Shown: positions 18,139 through 25,716 of the stretch, piece by piece
Position numbering within the stretch: position 1 is the first letter of the stretch
Layout: each line of letters opens with the position of its first letter
The notes under the pieces: generated by a model
The model's database searches: none
Seen by the model: only the letters and a program-made list of their open reading frames with translations
What the model was told of the DNA's origin: nothing
Source of the DNA: Clostridiales bacterium
GTDB taxonomy: Bacteria > Bacillota > Clostridia > Oscillospirales > Oscillospiraceae
Length of the DNA stretch: 64,000 nucleotides
NCBI GenBank assembly: GCA_025757645.1
Contig: CP107216.1
Span: 491,001 to 555,000 of the forward strand
Direction of reading: 5' to 3'
Translations under genes and position numbers: made by a program

Positions 18139-18996
18139 TCAGGACAGGAACATATCCACGTCGCCGATGGTCAGCCCGTCGTGCAGCGCGAGATTGATGC
18201 CGTAGCCGATGAGTTTGGCCGCATCACGCACTACGGTGTCGATATCGCGCGGTGTGACGAACATCTGCTCTGCGCGGGGGTCGTCCGAAAAGCCGCCGGC
18301 GTCAATGACGGTCGGCAGGCCGATGGCCGCGACCGGAATGCCGAGCGTGTCGCGGCTGAGACCGGCGCGGTCATTGCCGACGCCGCTGCCGGGCGTGATG
18401 CCGGTGTCCGTGAGCTGGACGGTGCGGCCGAGGCGGTCGAGCTCCGCGCAGGCGAGTGCGTCTACGGCGATGATGGCGTCCGGGCGTAGGTGGGCCGCGA
18501 GCGCGCGGATCATATCGGCGGATTCCACGCCCGTCGTGCCGAGCACGCCGGCCGCGAGCGCGGCCACGGGGCGGAACTGTCCGAAATGCTCCGGCAGCTG
18601 CTCGCGCAGGTGGCGCGTGACCATGACGCTGTCGATCGCGTCCGGGCCGACGGCGTCGGGCGTGATCGCCCGGTTGCCGAGACCGACAACGAGCACGGAG
18701 GCGTCCGGCATCAGCGGCAGCACGCCGCGCAGCAGCTCAGCGAGCGTCTGCGCCGCGTTTTCAAACGCATCGTCCTCGCGCCGCAGCAGCGGGTCGAGCG
18801 CGAGGGTGTAGTAGTCGCCAATCGGTTTACATAATGCATTTTCGCCGGCGGCGTCGAGCACGTGCACCTCGGTCACGGAAAAGCCGCGGCGGTTCGTCTC
18901 CTCGGCGCGCACGCCGGGCAGTTCCGTGACGGCGGCTGCGCTGCGGTGGATGGCTTCGGCCTCGACGGCGAGGTCGGTGCGGGGAAAATTCGGCAT
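18139..18996 (-). CDS. gpr: Germination protease GPR
   Basis: 285 aa. This atypical aspartic protease degrades small acid-soluble spore proteins during germination. The N-terminus FPRTDLAVEAEA holds the family's pro-sequence region, followed by VLVVGLGNRAITPDAVGP and AGVLGTTGVES, and IAVDALACAELDRLGRTVQLTDTGITPGSGVGN, all typical of GPR. The usual length is about 300-370 aa, so this is on the short side but has the conserved blocks. Its presence is strong evidence for endospore formation. It is divergent from rpsT, an arrangement like other Firmicutes. Confidence 0.93.
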   Translation of the reverse strand: MPNFPRTDLAVEAEAIHRSAAAVTELPGVRAEETNRRGFSVTEVHVLDAAGENALCKPIGDYYTLALDPLLRREDDAFENAAQTLAELLRGVLPLMPDASVLVVGLGNRAITPDAVGPDAIDSVMVTRHLREQLPEHFGQFRPVAALAAGVLGTTGVESADMIRALAAHLRPDAIIAVDALACAELDRLGRTVQLTDTGITPGSGVGNDRAGLSRDTLGIPVAAIGLPTVIDAGGFSDDPRAEQMFVTPRDIDTVVRDAAKLIGYGINLALHDGLTIGDVDMFLS

Positions 18997-19085
18997 AACA
19001 GACTCCTTTCTGACGCCACATCTTGTGGCTCACTGGAAGCGTTGCCACAAATGGATACATTTATAATGAAAATCGAAAAAAGTGC

Positions 19086-19114
19086 TTGCAATTTGAAGGG
19101 TTTGATGATATCAT
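19086..19114 (+). promoter_or_regulatory. Promoter of rpsT
   Basis: TTGCAA (19086-19091), 17-bp spacer, TATCAT (19109-19114). The -10 sits in the palindrome GATGATATCATC. Confidence 0.6.
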
Positions 19115-19183
19115 CAACACTTGCAGAACATTGCACGGTCATACCCATGACTGAATTTTATAGGAGGAGGTGGCGATTGAGAA

Positions 19184-19447
19184 ATGCCGAACATCAAGTC
19201 CGCAATGAAGAGAGACGAAAAGTCCAAGCTGCAGAATCTGAAAAACAAGGCTGAGAAATCCGCCCTGAAGACCAACCTGAAGAAGTTTGATGCGGCTGTT
19301 GCCGAAGGCAACCGTGACGCAGCCGTCAGTACCTATAAAGTTGCTGTCCAGGCTGTTGACCGCGCGGCCGGCAAGGGTCTGATTCACAAGAACAACGCAG
19401 CGCACAAGAAGTCTGCGATGGCTCAGAAAATGAACGAGCTTGGCTGA
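19184..19447 (+). CDS. rpsT: 30S ribosomal protein S20
   Basis: 87 aa, lysine-rich and helical: MPNIKSAMKRDEKSKLQNLKN, then KSALKTNLKKF and the C-terminal KGLIHKNNAAHKKSAMAQKMN, the standard S20 signature. It binds 16S rRNA early in 30S assembly. An AGGAGG lies upstream at 19163-19168; the ATG at 19184 follows after about 15 bases. A strong terminator follows at 19463. Confidence 0.97.
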   Translation: MPNIKSAMKRDEKSKLQNLKNKAEKSALKTNLKKFDAAVAEGNRDAAVSTYKVAVQAVDRAAGKGLIHKNNAAHKKSAMAQKMNELG

Positions 19448-19462
19448 TCCACAGAATCTCGG

Positions 19463-19490
19463 GGGCATGGCAGTTTGCCATGCCCTTTTT
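19463..19490 (+). terminator. Terminator of rpsT
   Basis: GGGCATGGCA / TGCCATGCCC stem followed by TTTTT. Confidence 0.9.
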
Positions 19491-19513
19491 GCTACCCCGA
19501 CAGGAGGCTGATT

Positions 19514-20401
19514 ATGAAAAAACGTATGATGCTGATCATCAACCCCATGGCCGGACGCAGCGGCTACAAGACCGGCTTCGGCGAGGTGATGAACATTCTC
19601 GACAGCGGCGGATACCTGACGACGGTGTACTTCACGCAGGGCCGCGGCGACGCGACCGTGTTTGCCGCGCAGCACGCGGCGGAGTATGACACCGTGGCCT
19701 GCATCGGCGGCGACGGCACGCTCAGCGAGGTCGTCTCGGGCCTGATGCAGGTGCCGAACCCGCCCCCGCTGGGCTATATCCCGATGGGCACGACGAACGA
19801 TGTGGCCTCGACGCTTGGCCTGCCGAAAAACGCGACGGACGCGGCCCTGCGCATCGTGACCGGCACGCCGACGGCGTTTGATGTCGGCAGCTTCGGCGAG
19901 CAGAGCTTTTTCACCTACGTCGCGGCGTTCGGCGCGTTCACGGCCGTGAGTTATGAGACGCCGCAGAACGAAAAGCAGGCGCTCGGCCACCTGGCCTACG
20001 TGCTCGAGGCGATGGGCCGGCTCAACGCCATCGACCATTACTGCGCGCACGTGGAGTACGACGGCGGCACGGTCGACGGCGACTTCATCTTCGGCGGCGT
20101 GTCGAACTCGACCTCCGTGGCCGGCATGGTGCGCCTGCGCAAGGACCTCGTGAGCCTGGGCGACGGCCTGTTCGAGACGCTGCTCATCCGCCGTCCGAAG
20201 CAGTTCGGCGACCTGAGCCGCATCATCACGGGCGTGCTCAACCAGTATTACGACAACGAGAACGTCATCCTCGTGCAGTCGAAGAATTTGCGCTTCACAT
20301 TTGAAGAGCCCGTGGCCTGGACGCGCGACGGCGAGGCCGGCGGCGTGACGACGGACGTGACGCTGCGCAACAACCACGCTGCGATCCACATCATCGCATA
20401 A
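19514..20401 (+). CDS. Diacylglycerol kinase-family lipid kinase
   Basis: 295 aa from MKKRMMLIINPMAG. The catalytic DAGK domain has INPMAGRSGYK, the CIGGDGTLSEV nucleotide loop near residues 65-75 and GYIPMGTTNDVASTLGLP. The C-terminal beta domain ends with VTLRNNHAAIHII. The family phosphorylates diacylglycerol or related lipids; recycling diacylglycerol from lipoteichoic acid synthesis is one known role. The exact substrate is not visible. AGGAGG sits at 19503. It is a single-gene unit between terminators. Confidence 0.9.
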   Translation: MKKRMMLIINPMAGRSGYKTGFGEVMNILDSGGYLTTVYFTQGRGDATVFAAQHAAEYDTVACIGGDGTLSEVVSGLMQVPNPPPLGYIPMGTTNDVASTLGLPKNATDAALRIVTGTPTAFDVGSFGEQSFFTYVAAFGAFTAVSYETPQNEKQALGHLAYVLEAMGRLNAIDHYCAHVEYDGGTVDGDFIFGGVSNSTSVAGMVRLRKDLVSLGDGLFETLLIRRPKQFGDLSRIITGVLNQYYDNENVILVQSKNLRFTFEEPVAWTRDGEAGGVTTDVTLRNNHAAIHIIA

Positions 20402-20417
20402 CAGCGAATCTCTGAGC

Positions 20418-20444
20418 AAAACCGGCGGGAAATCCGCCGGTTTT
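20418..20444 (+). terminator. Terminator of the lipid kinase gene
   Basis: AAAACCGGCGG / CCGCCGGTTTT stem with a 5-nt loop. Confidence 0.9.
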
Positions 20445-20467
20445 GTGTTTGTGCGCGCAAGAAGCGG

Positions 20468-20496
20468 TTGAAAAACACGCGCATTGTGCGTATAAT
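20468..20496 (+). promoter_or_regulatory. Promoter of asnS
   Basis: TTGAAA (20468-20473), 17-bp spacer, TATAAT (20491-20496). No T-box is seen in the short leader. Confidence 0.8.
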
Positions 20497-20540
20497 AAGG
20501 AAGTTATCTCTCAAAATCCATCGGAAACGAGGCTGATGAT

Positions 20541-21935
20541 ATGAAAAGACAGCACATCGCCGGCATCTATGCATCCCCGGAGACCTTCGGCGGCCAGACC
20601 ATGACCGTCTGCGGCTGGGCGCGCACGATCCGCGACATGAAGAATTTCGGCTTTATCGAGCTCAACGACGGCAGCTGCTTCAAGAGCCTGCAGGTCGTGC
20701 TCGAGCGCGGCAAGCTCGAAAATTACGACGAGATCGCCCGCCAGAACGTCGGCGCGGCGTTCATCGTGCACGGCGAGCTCGTGCTCACGCCGGACGCCAA
20801 GCAGCCGTTTGAACTCAAGGCCGACAGCGTCACGGTCGAGGGCGTGTCCGCGCCGGACTATCCGCTGCAGAAAAAGCGCCACAGCGTGGAGTTCCTGCGC
20901 ACGATCCAGCATCTGCGTCCGCGCACGAACCTCTTCAGCGCGACGTTCCGCGTCCGCAGCGTGGCCGCGCAGGCGGTGCACACGTTCTTCCAGGACCGCG
21001 GCTTCGTCTACGTCCAGACCCCGATCATCACGGGCTCTGACTGTGAGGGCGCGGGCGAGATGTTCCGCGTCACGACGCTCGACCTCGACAATCTTCCGCG
21101 CACGGCGGACGGTAAGGTCGATTTCTCCAAGGATTTCTTCGGCAAGAGCACGAACCTGACCGTGTCCGGCCAGCTCAACGCCGAGAACTTCGCGCTCGCC
21201 TTTGGCGACGTGTACACCTTCGGCCCGACGTTCCGCGCCGAGAACTCCAACACCCAGCGCCACGCCGCCGAGTTCTGGATGATCGAGCCGGAGATGGCGT
21301 TTGCCGACCTCGACGACGATCTCGAGTGCATGGAGGCGATGGTGAAGTTCATCATCAACACCGTGCTCGAAAAGTGCCCGCAGGAGATGGAATTTTTCAA
21401 TTCCTTCGTGGACAAGGGCCTGCTCGAGCGCTTGCGCAACGTGGTGGACAACGATTTCGGCCGCATCACGTATACCGACGCTGTGAAGCTGCTCAAAGAC
21501 TCCGGCCACAAGTTCGACTACCCCGTTGAGTGGGGCATCGACCTGCAGACGGAGCACGAGCGCTACCTGACCGAGCAGGTGTTCAACAAGCCCGTGTTCG
21601 TCACGGATTATCCGAAGGAGATCAAGGCGTTTTACATGCGCATGAACGACGACGGCAAGACTGTCGCCGCGGCGGACTGCCTTGTGCCGGGCATCGGCGA
21701 GATCATCGGCGGCAGCCAACGCGAGGAGCGGCTCGACCTGCTCACCAAGCGCATGCAGGAGCTTGGCCTGCGCGAGGAAGACTACTGGTGGTATCTTGAT
21801 CTGCGCCGCTACGGCAGCTGCCGCCACGCCGGCTTCGGTCTCGGCTTTGAGCGCATGGTCATGTACCTGACCGGCGTGAGCAACATCCGCGATGTGGAGC
21901 TGCACCCGCGCACGGTCGGCAACGCGGACTTCTGA
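20541..21935 (+). CDS. asnS: Asparaginyl-tRNA synthetase
   Basis: 464 aa, full length. Class IIb synthetase with an N-terminal OB-fold anticodon domain ([23 protein letters not shown]) and a catalytic core: motif 2 [21 protein letters not shown] and motif 3 [20 protein letters not shown]. The FRAE(N)S motif and overall length separate AsnRS from AspRS. The ATG at 20541 follows an ACGAGG site. It stands alone between its promoter and a strong terminator. Confidence 0.96.
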   Translation: MKRQHIAGIYASPETFGGQTMTVCGWARTIRDMKNFGFIELNDGSCFKSLQVVLERGKLENYDEIARQNVGAAFIVHGELVLTPDAKQPFELKADSVTVEGVSAPDYPLQKKRHSVEFLRTIQHLRPRTNLFSATFRVRSVAAQAVHTFFQDRGFVYVQTPIITGSDCEGAGEMFRVTTLDLDNLPRTADGKVDFSKDFFGKSTNLTVSGQLNAENFALAFGDVYTFGPTFRAENSNTQRHAAEFWMIEPEMAFADLDDDLECMEAMVKFIINTVLEKCPQEMEFFNSFVDKGLLERLRNVVDNDFGRITYTDAVKLLKDSGHKFDYPVEWGIDLQTEHERYLTEQVFNKPVFVTDYPKEIKAFYMRMNDDGKTVAAADCLVPGIGEIIGGSQREERLDLLTKRMQELGLREEDYWWYLDLRRYGSCRHAGFGLGFERMVMYLTGVSNIRDVELHPRTVGNADF

Positions 21936-21956
21936 TTTCGATTTGTGCATGAAGGA

Positions 21957-21990
21957 TGCCCCCGGAAGCGATCTGCTTCCGGGGGCATTT
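21957..21990 (+). terminator. Terminator of asnS
   Basis: TGCCCCCGGAAGC / GCTTCCGGGGGCA stem followed by TTTT. Confidence 0.9.
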
Positions 21991-22001
21991 TGCGGCCCAA
22001 A

Positions 22002-22027
22002 CAGGCCCCCGCGGGTGCGGGGGCCTG
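22002..22027 (-). terminator. GC-rich terminator hairpin after hypA
   Basis: CAGGCCCCCGC / GCGGGGGCCTG with loop GGGT. Nearly the same hairpin occurs at 25203-25230 after another minus-strand gene. Confidence 0.65.
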
Positions 22028-22040
22028 CTTGCATATGGGG

Positions 22041-22382
22041 TCAGTACGCCTCGATCTCCTGAATGGTCATGTCGCGGCCGGAGAGGGGCATGAGCTTTTT
22101 TCCGCCGCAGTCCGGGCAGGAGAGGTCCTCAACGTCGGCGACGAACTCCGCCCCGCAGTCGAGACAGCGGGCGCGGCCAGCCTCCGTCTCGACGCGCAGG
22201 GGCACGCCGTCATACTCCGTGCCGTCGGTCACGGCGACCCAGCAGTCGGTGAGAAAGCGCGGGACAACGCCCGAGAGCGTCCCGACGCGGACCGTGATGC
22301 TGCGCACGCCCTCGAGCGCCTGCTCGCGGGAGATATCGCGCACCATTTTGAGCATCGCGTCGCACAGTGCCAGCTCGTGCAT
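22041..22382 (-). CDS. hypA: Hydrogenase/urease nickel chaperone HypA
   Basis: 113 aa, normal length. The N-terminal MHELAL holds the nickel-binding Met-His-Glu. The zinc site is formed by CLDC (near residue 72) and CPDC (near residue 90). HypA delivers nickel during [NiFe]-hydrogenase maturation. No other hyp or hydrogenase structural genes are in the window. Its ATG overlaps the stop of the upstream Fe-S flavoprotein by one base (TAATG), so the two are translated together, an unusual partnership. Confidence 0.93.
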   Translation of the reverse strand: MHELALCDAMLKMVRDISREQALEGVRSITVRVGTLSGVVPRFLTDCWVAVTDGTEYDGVPLRVETEAGRARCLDCGAEFVADVEDLSCPDCGGKKLMPLSGRDMTIQEIEAY

Positions 22383-25066
22383 TACTTGCTGACCGCCTTT
22401 TTCACGATGCTGCCCGCGCGCTTGACGACGCCCTCGGCGACCTTGATCGGCATGGTCTCATACGAGCCCGCGTGCCAGTCGCGCACCTTCTTGAGGTGGA
22501 TGGCATCGAACTTGCACTTCGTGGTGCACAGGCCGCAGCCGATGCACAGGTAGCTGTCCACCTTCGTTGCGCCGCAGCCGAGGCAGCGGGCGCACTCCCT
22601 GCGCACCTGCTCTTCCGTGAACGTGACGCGCGCGTCGGAGAAGGTCTTGGCCTTGGCGGCGTTGTAGCCCGGCATCTGGCGGTGATCTTTATCGAAATCG
22701 GCCGTCTCGATGAGCACGTGCTCCTTGTCGAGCGCCTTGTAGACTCTGCGGTCGCGGCCGGCGGTGAGCGTCTGGCCGGGGTGCACATAGCGGTGCAGGC
22801 TGATGGCGGCCTCCTTGCCGGCGGCAATGGCGTCGATGGCAAACTTCGGGCCGGTGTAGCAGTCGCCGCCGACGAAAATGTCCGGCTGCGCGGTCTGATA
22901 GGTCAGCGCGTCGGCCTCGGCCGTGCCCTTCTTCGTCGTCGTGAGCGCGCCGGTATCGAGCGTGCCCCAGTCGACCGTCTGGCCGATGGCGCCGATGACG
23001 GAATCGACCGCGAGCGTCTCGAATTCGCCCGTGCCGACGGGCTTGCGGCGGCCCTTCTCGTCCGGCTCGCCGAGCACCATGCGCTCCACACGGATGCCCG
23101 TGACCTTGCCGTCCGTGCCGAGGATCTCGACCGGGGCGGTCAGGAAGCGGAACTGCACGCCCTCTTCCATCGCCTCTTTGACCTCCTCGGGGTCGGCGGG
23201 CAGCTCGGCTTCGCTGCGGCGGTAGAGCACGTACGTCTCGTCTGCGCCGAGGCGCACCGCGCTGCGGCAGACGTCCATGGCCACGTTGCCGCCGCCGATG
23301 ACGGCACAGCGCTTGCCGATATGCGTCTCGTGGCCGAGGTTCACGGCGCGCAGGAAGTCCACGCCGCCGTAGACGCCATCAAGCTCCTCGCCCGGGATGC
23401 GGAGCTTGGCCGACTTCTGCGCGCCGATGGCAACGTAGAAGCCCTTGTAGCCCTGCGCGCGCAGCTGCTCGATGGTGATGTCCCTGCCGACCTCAACGCC
23501 GCATTGGAACTCGACGCCCATCTCGCGCAGGATGTCGATCTCGGCGTTGAGCACGTCTTTTTCCAGCCGGAAGCTCGGGATGCCGAGCGTGAGCATACCG
23601 CCGGGCACCGGGTTGCGGTCGAACACGGTCACGGGGTAGCCCTTGTTGGCGAGGTAGTAGGCACAGCTCATGCCGGCAGGGCCGGCGCCGATGACGGCGA
23701 TCTTCTCCGTGTACGGGCGGCCGATCTGGTTGAGCAGCTTCGGCACGTAGCGCGTGGCCTCGTGCAGGTCGTGGTCGGCGATGAAGCGCTTGACCTCGTC
23801 GATGGCGACGGCCTCGTCCACGTCGCCGCGGGTGCACTCGGCCTCGCAGCGCTTGTTGCAGATGCGGCCGCAGACGGCCGGGAACGGGTTTTCTTTCTTG
23901 ATGAGTTCGAGCGCGTCCGTGTAGCGGCCCTGCGCGGCGAGCTTCAGGTAGCCCTGCACGGGGATGTGCGCCGGGCAGGCGGTCTTGCACGGGGCGGTGC
24001 CGGTGGGCACGACGTCCTCGTGGTCCTCGCGGTAGTTCGGGTCCCACGTGCGCTTCGGATGCAGGGTCTCGGAGAGCTTGACGTAGTCCGGCTTCTGTGT
24101 CAGGTCCTCGGTCGAGCAGAGCTTCTGGCCGAGCTTGAGCGCGTTGCCGGGGCAGGTCTCCACGCACTGGCCGCAGGCGACGCACTTGGCCTCGTCCACC
24201 TCGGCAACGTAGTTGGAGCGGATCGCGTCGCGCGCGCCGTACATCAGGCCCACGCGCAGGCCGAAGCAGGCGCAGGCGCAGCAGTTGCAGATGGCCGCGC
24301 TCTCGCCCGGCTCTTCGATGTTGACCATGTCGTGCATGAGGCCGTTTTCCTCGGCGCGCTTGATAATTTCGAGCGCCTGCTCGCGTGTGATCTCCTTGGC
24401 GCGGCCGGAGCGGATGTAGTGCTCGGCGCCCTTGCCCATTTGGATGCACATGTCCTCATCGAGGTGGCCGCAGCCGTCGCCGATGCTCGTGCGCGATGCG
24501 CGGCAGGAGCACGGGGACACGGAGAAGCGGTCGTACTTGTCCAGATAGTGCGAGATGCGCTCAAATTCGTTCACGCCGGGAATGCCCTCGAGCGCGCTCT
24601 CGACCGGGATGACGCGCATGAGGCCGTAGCCGTCGGGGATCATGGCGCCCATGTTCGCCGCGAGGTTGCGGGTGTATTCCTCGAACGCGCGGCCGACCTC
24701 CGGATGCGTGTCGAGCAGCTCCTTCTGGTTGACCATCATCTCGAGGATGCCGGGCGCGAAGATCTGCATGTAATACGTGTCCTCGCCGAGCGTCTCGTTG
24801 TGCGAGCGGCGGAAGATGCCGTAGTACACGAGGTTGTCGAGCAGAGGCTGCACCTCCTGCACGGTCTTGCCGACCTTCCTGGCCAGGTAGGCCGCGGTGC
24901 GCTCCTTGCGCAGGCCAGCCGCGATGGCGACATCCGCTTCCTCGTCGGTCAGGATGCCTGCCATGCAGTAGTATTCGGGCGCGTTTTCGTCGATCCTGGT
25001 CGTGATGCCGGTGACGCCCCCAATGATCTTCGCCAGCTTCACGATCTTCGGTCTGAGTTGTGCCAT
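22382..25066 (-). CDS. Multi-domain Fe-S flavoprotein with GltD-like NAD(P)-binding domain
   Basis: 894 aa from MAQLRPKIVKLAKIIGG. In order: an N-terminal helical, winged-helix-like region (to about 190) with cysteine clusters CSCRAS and CNCCACACFG; a 4Fe-4S ferredoxin motif CVACGQCVETCP near residue 300; a GltD-type Fe-S entry domain (CKTACPAHIPVQGYL, CGRICNKRCEAEC); FAD and NAD(P) Rossmann motifs (VIGAGPAGMSCAYYL near 458, VIGGGNVAMDVCRSAVRLG later); and a C-terminal pair of clusters (CARCLGC, CIGCGLCTTKC near 842). This is the architecture of an electron-transfer oxidoreductase that passes electrons between NAD(P)H and ferredoxin or an unknown partner. The partner is not evident; coupling to hypA hints at hydrogenase metabolism. 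GGAGGAG precedes the ATG. Confidence 0.88.
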   Translation of the reverse strand: MAQLRPKIVKLAKIIGGVTGITTRIDENAPEYYCMAGILTDEEADVAIAAGLRKERTAAYLARKVGKTVQEVQPLLDNLVYYGIFRRSHNETLGEDTYYMQIFAPGILEMMVNQKELLDTHPEVGRAFEEYTRNLAANMGAMIPDGYGLMRVIPVESALEGIPGVNEFERISHYLDKYDRFSVSPCSCRASRTSIGDGCGHLDEDMCIQMGKGAEHYIRSGRAKEITREQALEIIKRAEENGLMHDMVNIEEPGESAAICNCCACACFGLRVGLMYGARDAIRSNYVAEVDEAKCVACGQCVETCPGNALKLGQKLCSTEDLTQKPDYVKLSETLHPKRTWDPNYREDHEDVVPTGTAPCKTACPAHIPVQGYLKLAAQGRYTDALELIKKENPFPAVCGRICNKRCEAECTRGDVDEAVAIDEVKRFIADHDLHEATRYVPKLLNQIGRPYTEKIAVIGAGPAGMSCAYYLANKGYPVTVFDRNPVPGGMLTLGIPSFRLEKDVLNAEIDILREMGVEFQCGVEVGRDITIEQLRAQGYKGFYVAIGAQKSAKLRIPGEELDGVYGGVDFLRAVNLGHETHIGKRCAVIGGGNVAMDVCRSAVRLGADETYVLYRRSEAELPADPEEVKEAMEEGVQFRFLTAPVEILGTDGKVTGIRVERMVLGEPDEKGRRKPVGTGEFETLAVDSVIGAIGQTVDWGTLDTGALTTTKKGTAEADALTYQTAQPDIFVGGDCYTGPKFAIDAIAAGKEAAISLHRYVHPGQTLTAGRDRRVYKALDKEHVLIETADFDKDHRQMPGYNAAKAKTFSDARVTFTEEQVRRECARCLGCGATKVDSYLCIGCGLCTTKCKFDAIHLKKVRDWHAGSYETMPIKVAEGVVKRAGSIVKKAVSK

Positions 25067-25202
25067 GGTCTCTCCTCCTTCATGTTGTTGCGCTGAGATT
25101 GTCACTACTATAACATATGCATGCGCGCAGGGAAACGAAATTTCCCATTTTCGGCGATATGCAACAAGCGTCGCGCAAATGTGCCGAAATCTGCGCAAAA
25201 AA

Positions 25203-25230
25203 GCAGGCCCTCGCGGGTGCGGGGGCCTGC
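25203..25230 (-). terminator. GC-rich terminator hairpin after the zinc-ribbon gene
   Basis: GCAGGCCCTCGC / GCGGGGGCCTGC with loop GGGT; near copy of the hairpin at 22002-22027. Confidence 0.65.
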
Positions 25231-25243
25231 TGCGGTGCGCGTG

Positions 25244-25510
25244 TCAGAACTTGACGAAGCCGGTGGTCGTGCCCATCGGGTAGCCGAGCGTCCACTCCTG
25301 CCTGCCGCACTGGGGGCAGACCTCGCCGCGGGCTTTGAGCTCGTCGATAAAAGCCTCGGCGCGCATGATGTACATATTCGTCTTGCGCACGTAGCGGCAG
25401 TGCCCGCAGAAGACCACATAGGTCGCAAAGCTGTCATACACGCCGCGGGCGCGGTTTTCCTTTTCCTCGGCGGTCAGCGGCCGGGGGTTGACATTATGAT
25501 TGACTGCCAT
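25244..25510 (-). CDS. Small zinc-ribbon protein
   Basis: 88 aa with two CxxC knuckles, CGHC and CPQC, about 28 residues apart, which would bind one zinc. The sequence between (RYVRKTNMYIMRAEAFIDELKARGEV) is helical. Function unknown. It is the last gene of the dehydratase operon, 17 bases after the 57-aa membrane protein gene. Confidence 0.75.
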   Translation of the reverse strand: MAVNHNVNPRPLTAEEKENRARGVYDSFATYVVFCGHCRYVRKTNMYIMRAEAFIDELKARGEVCPQCGRQEWTLGYPMGTTTGFVKF

Positions 25511-25527
25511 GGTTTGCTCCTCCCCTG

Positions 25528-25701
25528 TCAGATCTGGTGCTCGCGCTTGACGCTGTCATAGTGTTTGTTCAAAAACGGCACGACGACGGAGCGCATGAGC
25601 TTCATGTCGAGGTTATAGTAATAGATCACGAACAGCACGGCCAGCGCGCCGCCGGTGATGCCAAAAGCTCGGAACAGGAACTGCGCAAATTTGCATTTCA
25701 T
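25528..25701 (-). CDS. 57-aa predicted membrane protein in the dehydratase operon
   Basis: Small gene found by direct reading. It begins MKCKFAQFLFRAFGITGG, has one hydrophobic helix (about residues 15-29, ITGGALAVLFVIYYY) and ends with a charged tail (NKHYDSVKREHQI). The ATG at 25701 is preceded by AAAGGAGGT at ideal distance. It lies between the dehydratase subunit gene and the zinc-ribbon gene, all closely packed on the minus strand. A single-pass protein this short could anchor or modulate the dehydratase; there is no direct evidence. Confidence 0.75.
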   Translation of the reverse strand: MKCKFAQFLFRAFGITGGALAVLFVIYYYNLDMKLMRSVVVPFLNKHYDSVKREHQI

Positions 25702-25716
25702 ATCGGTGGACCTCCT

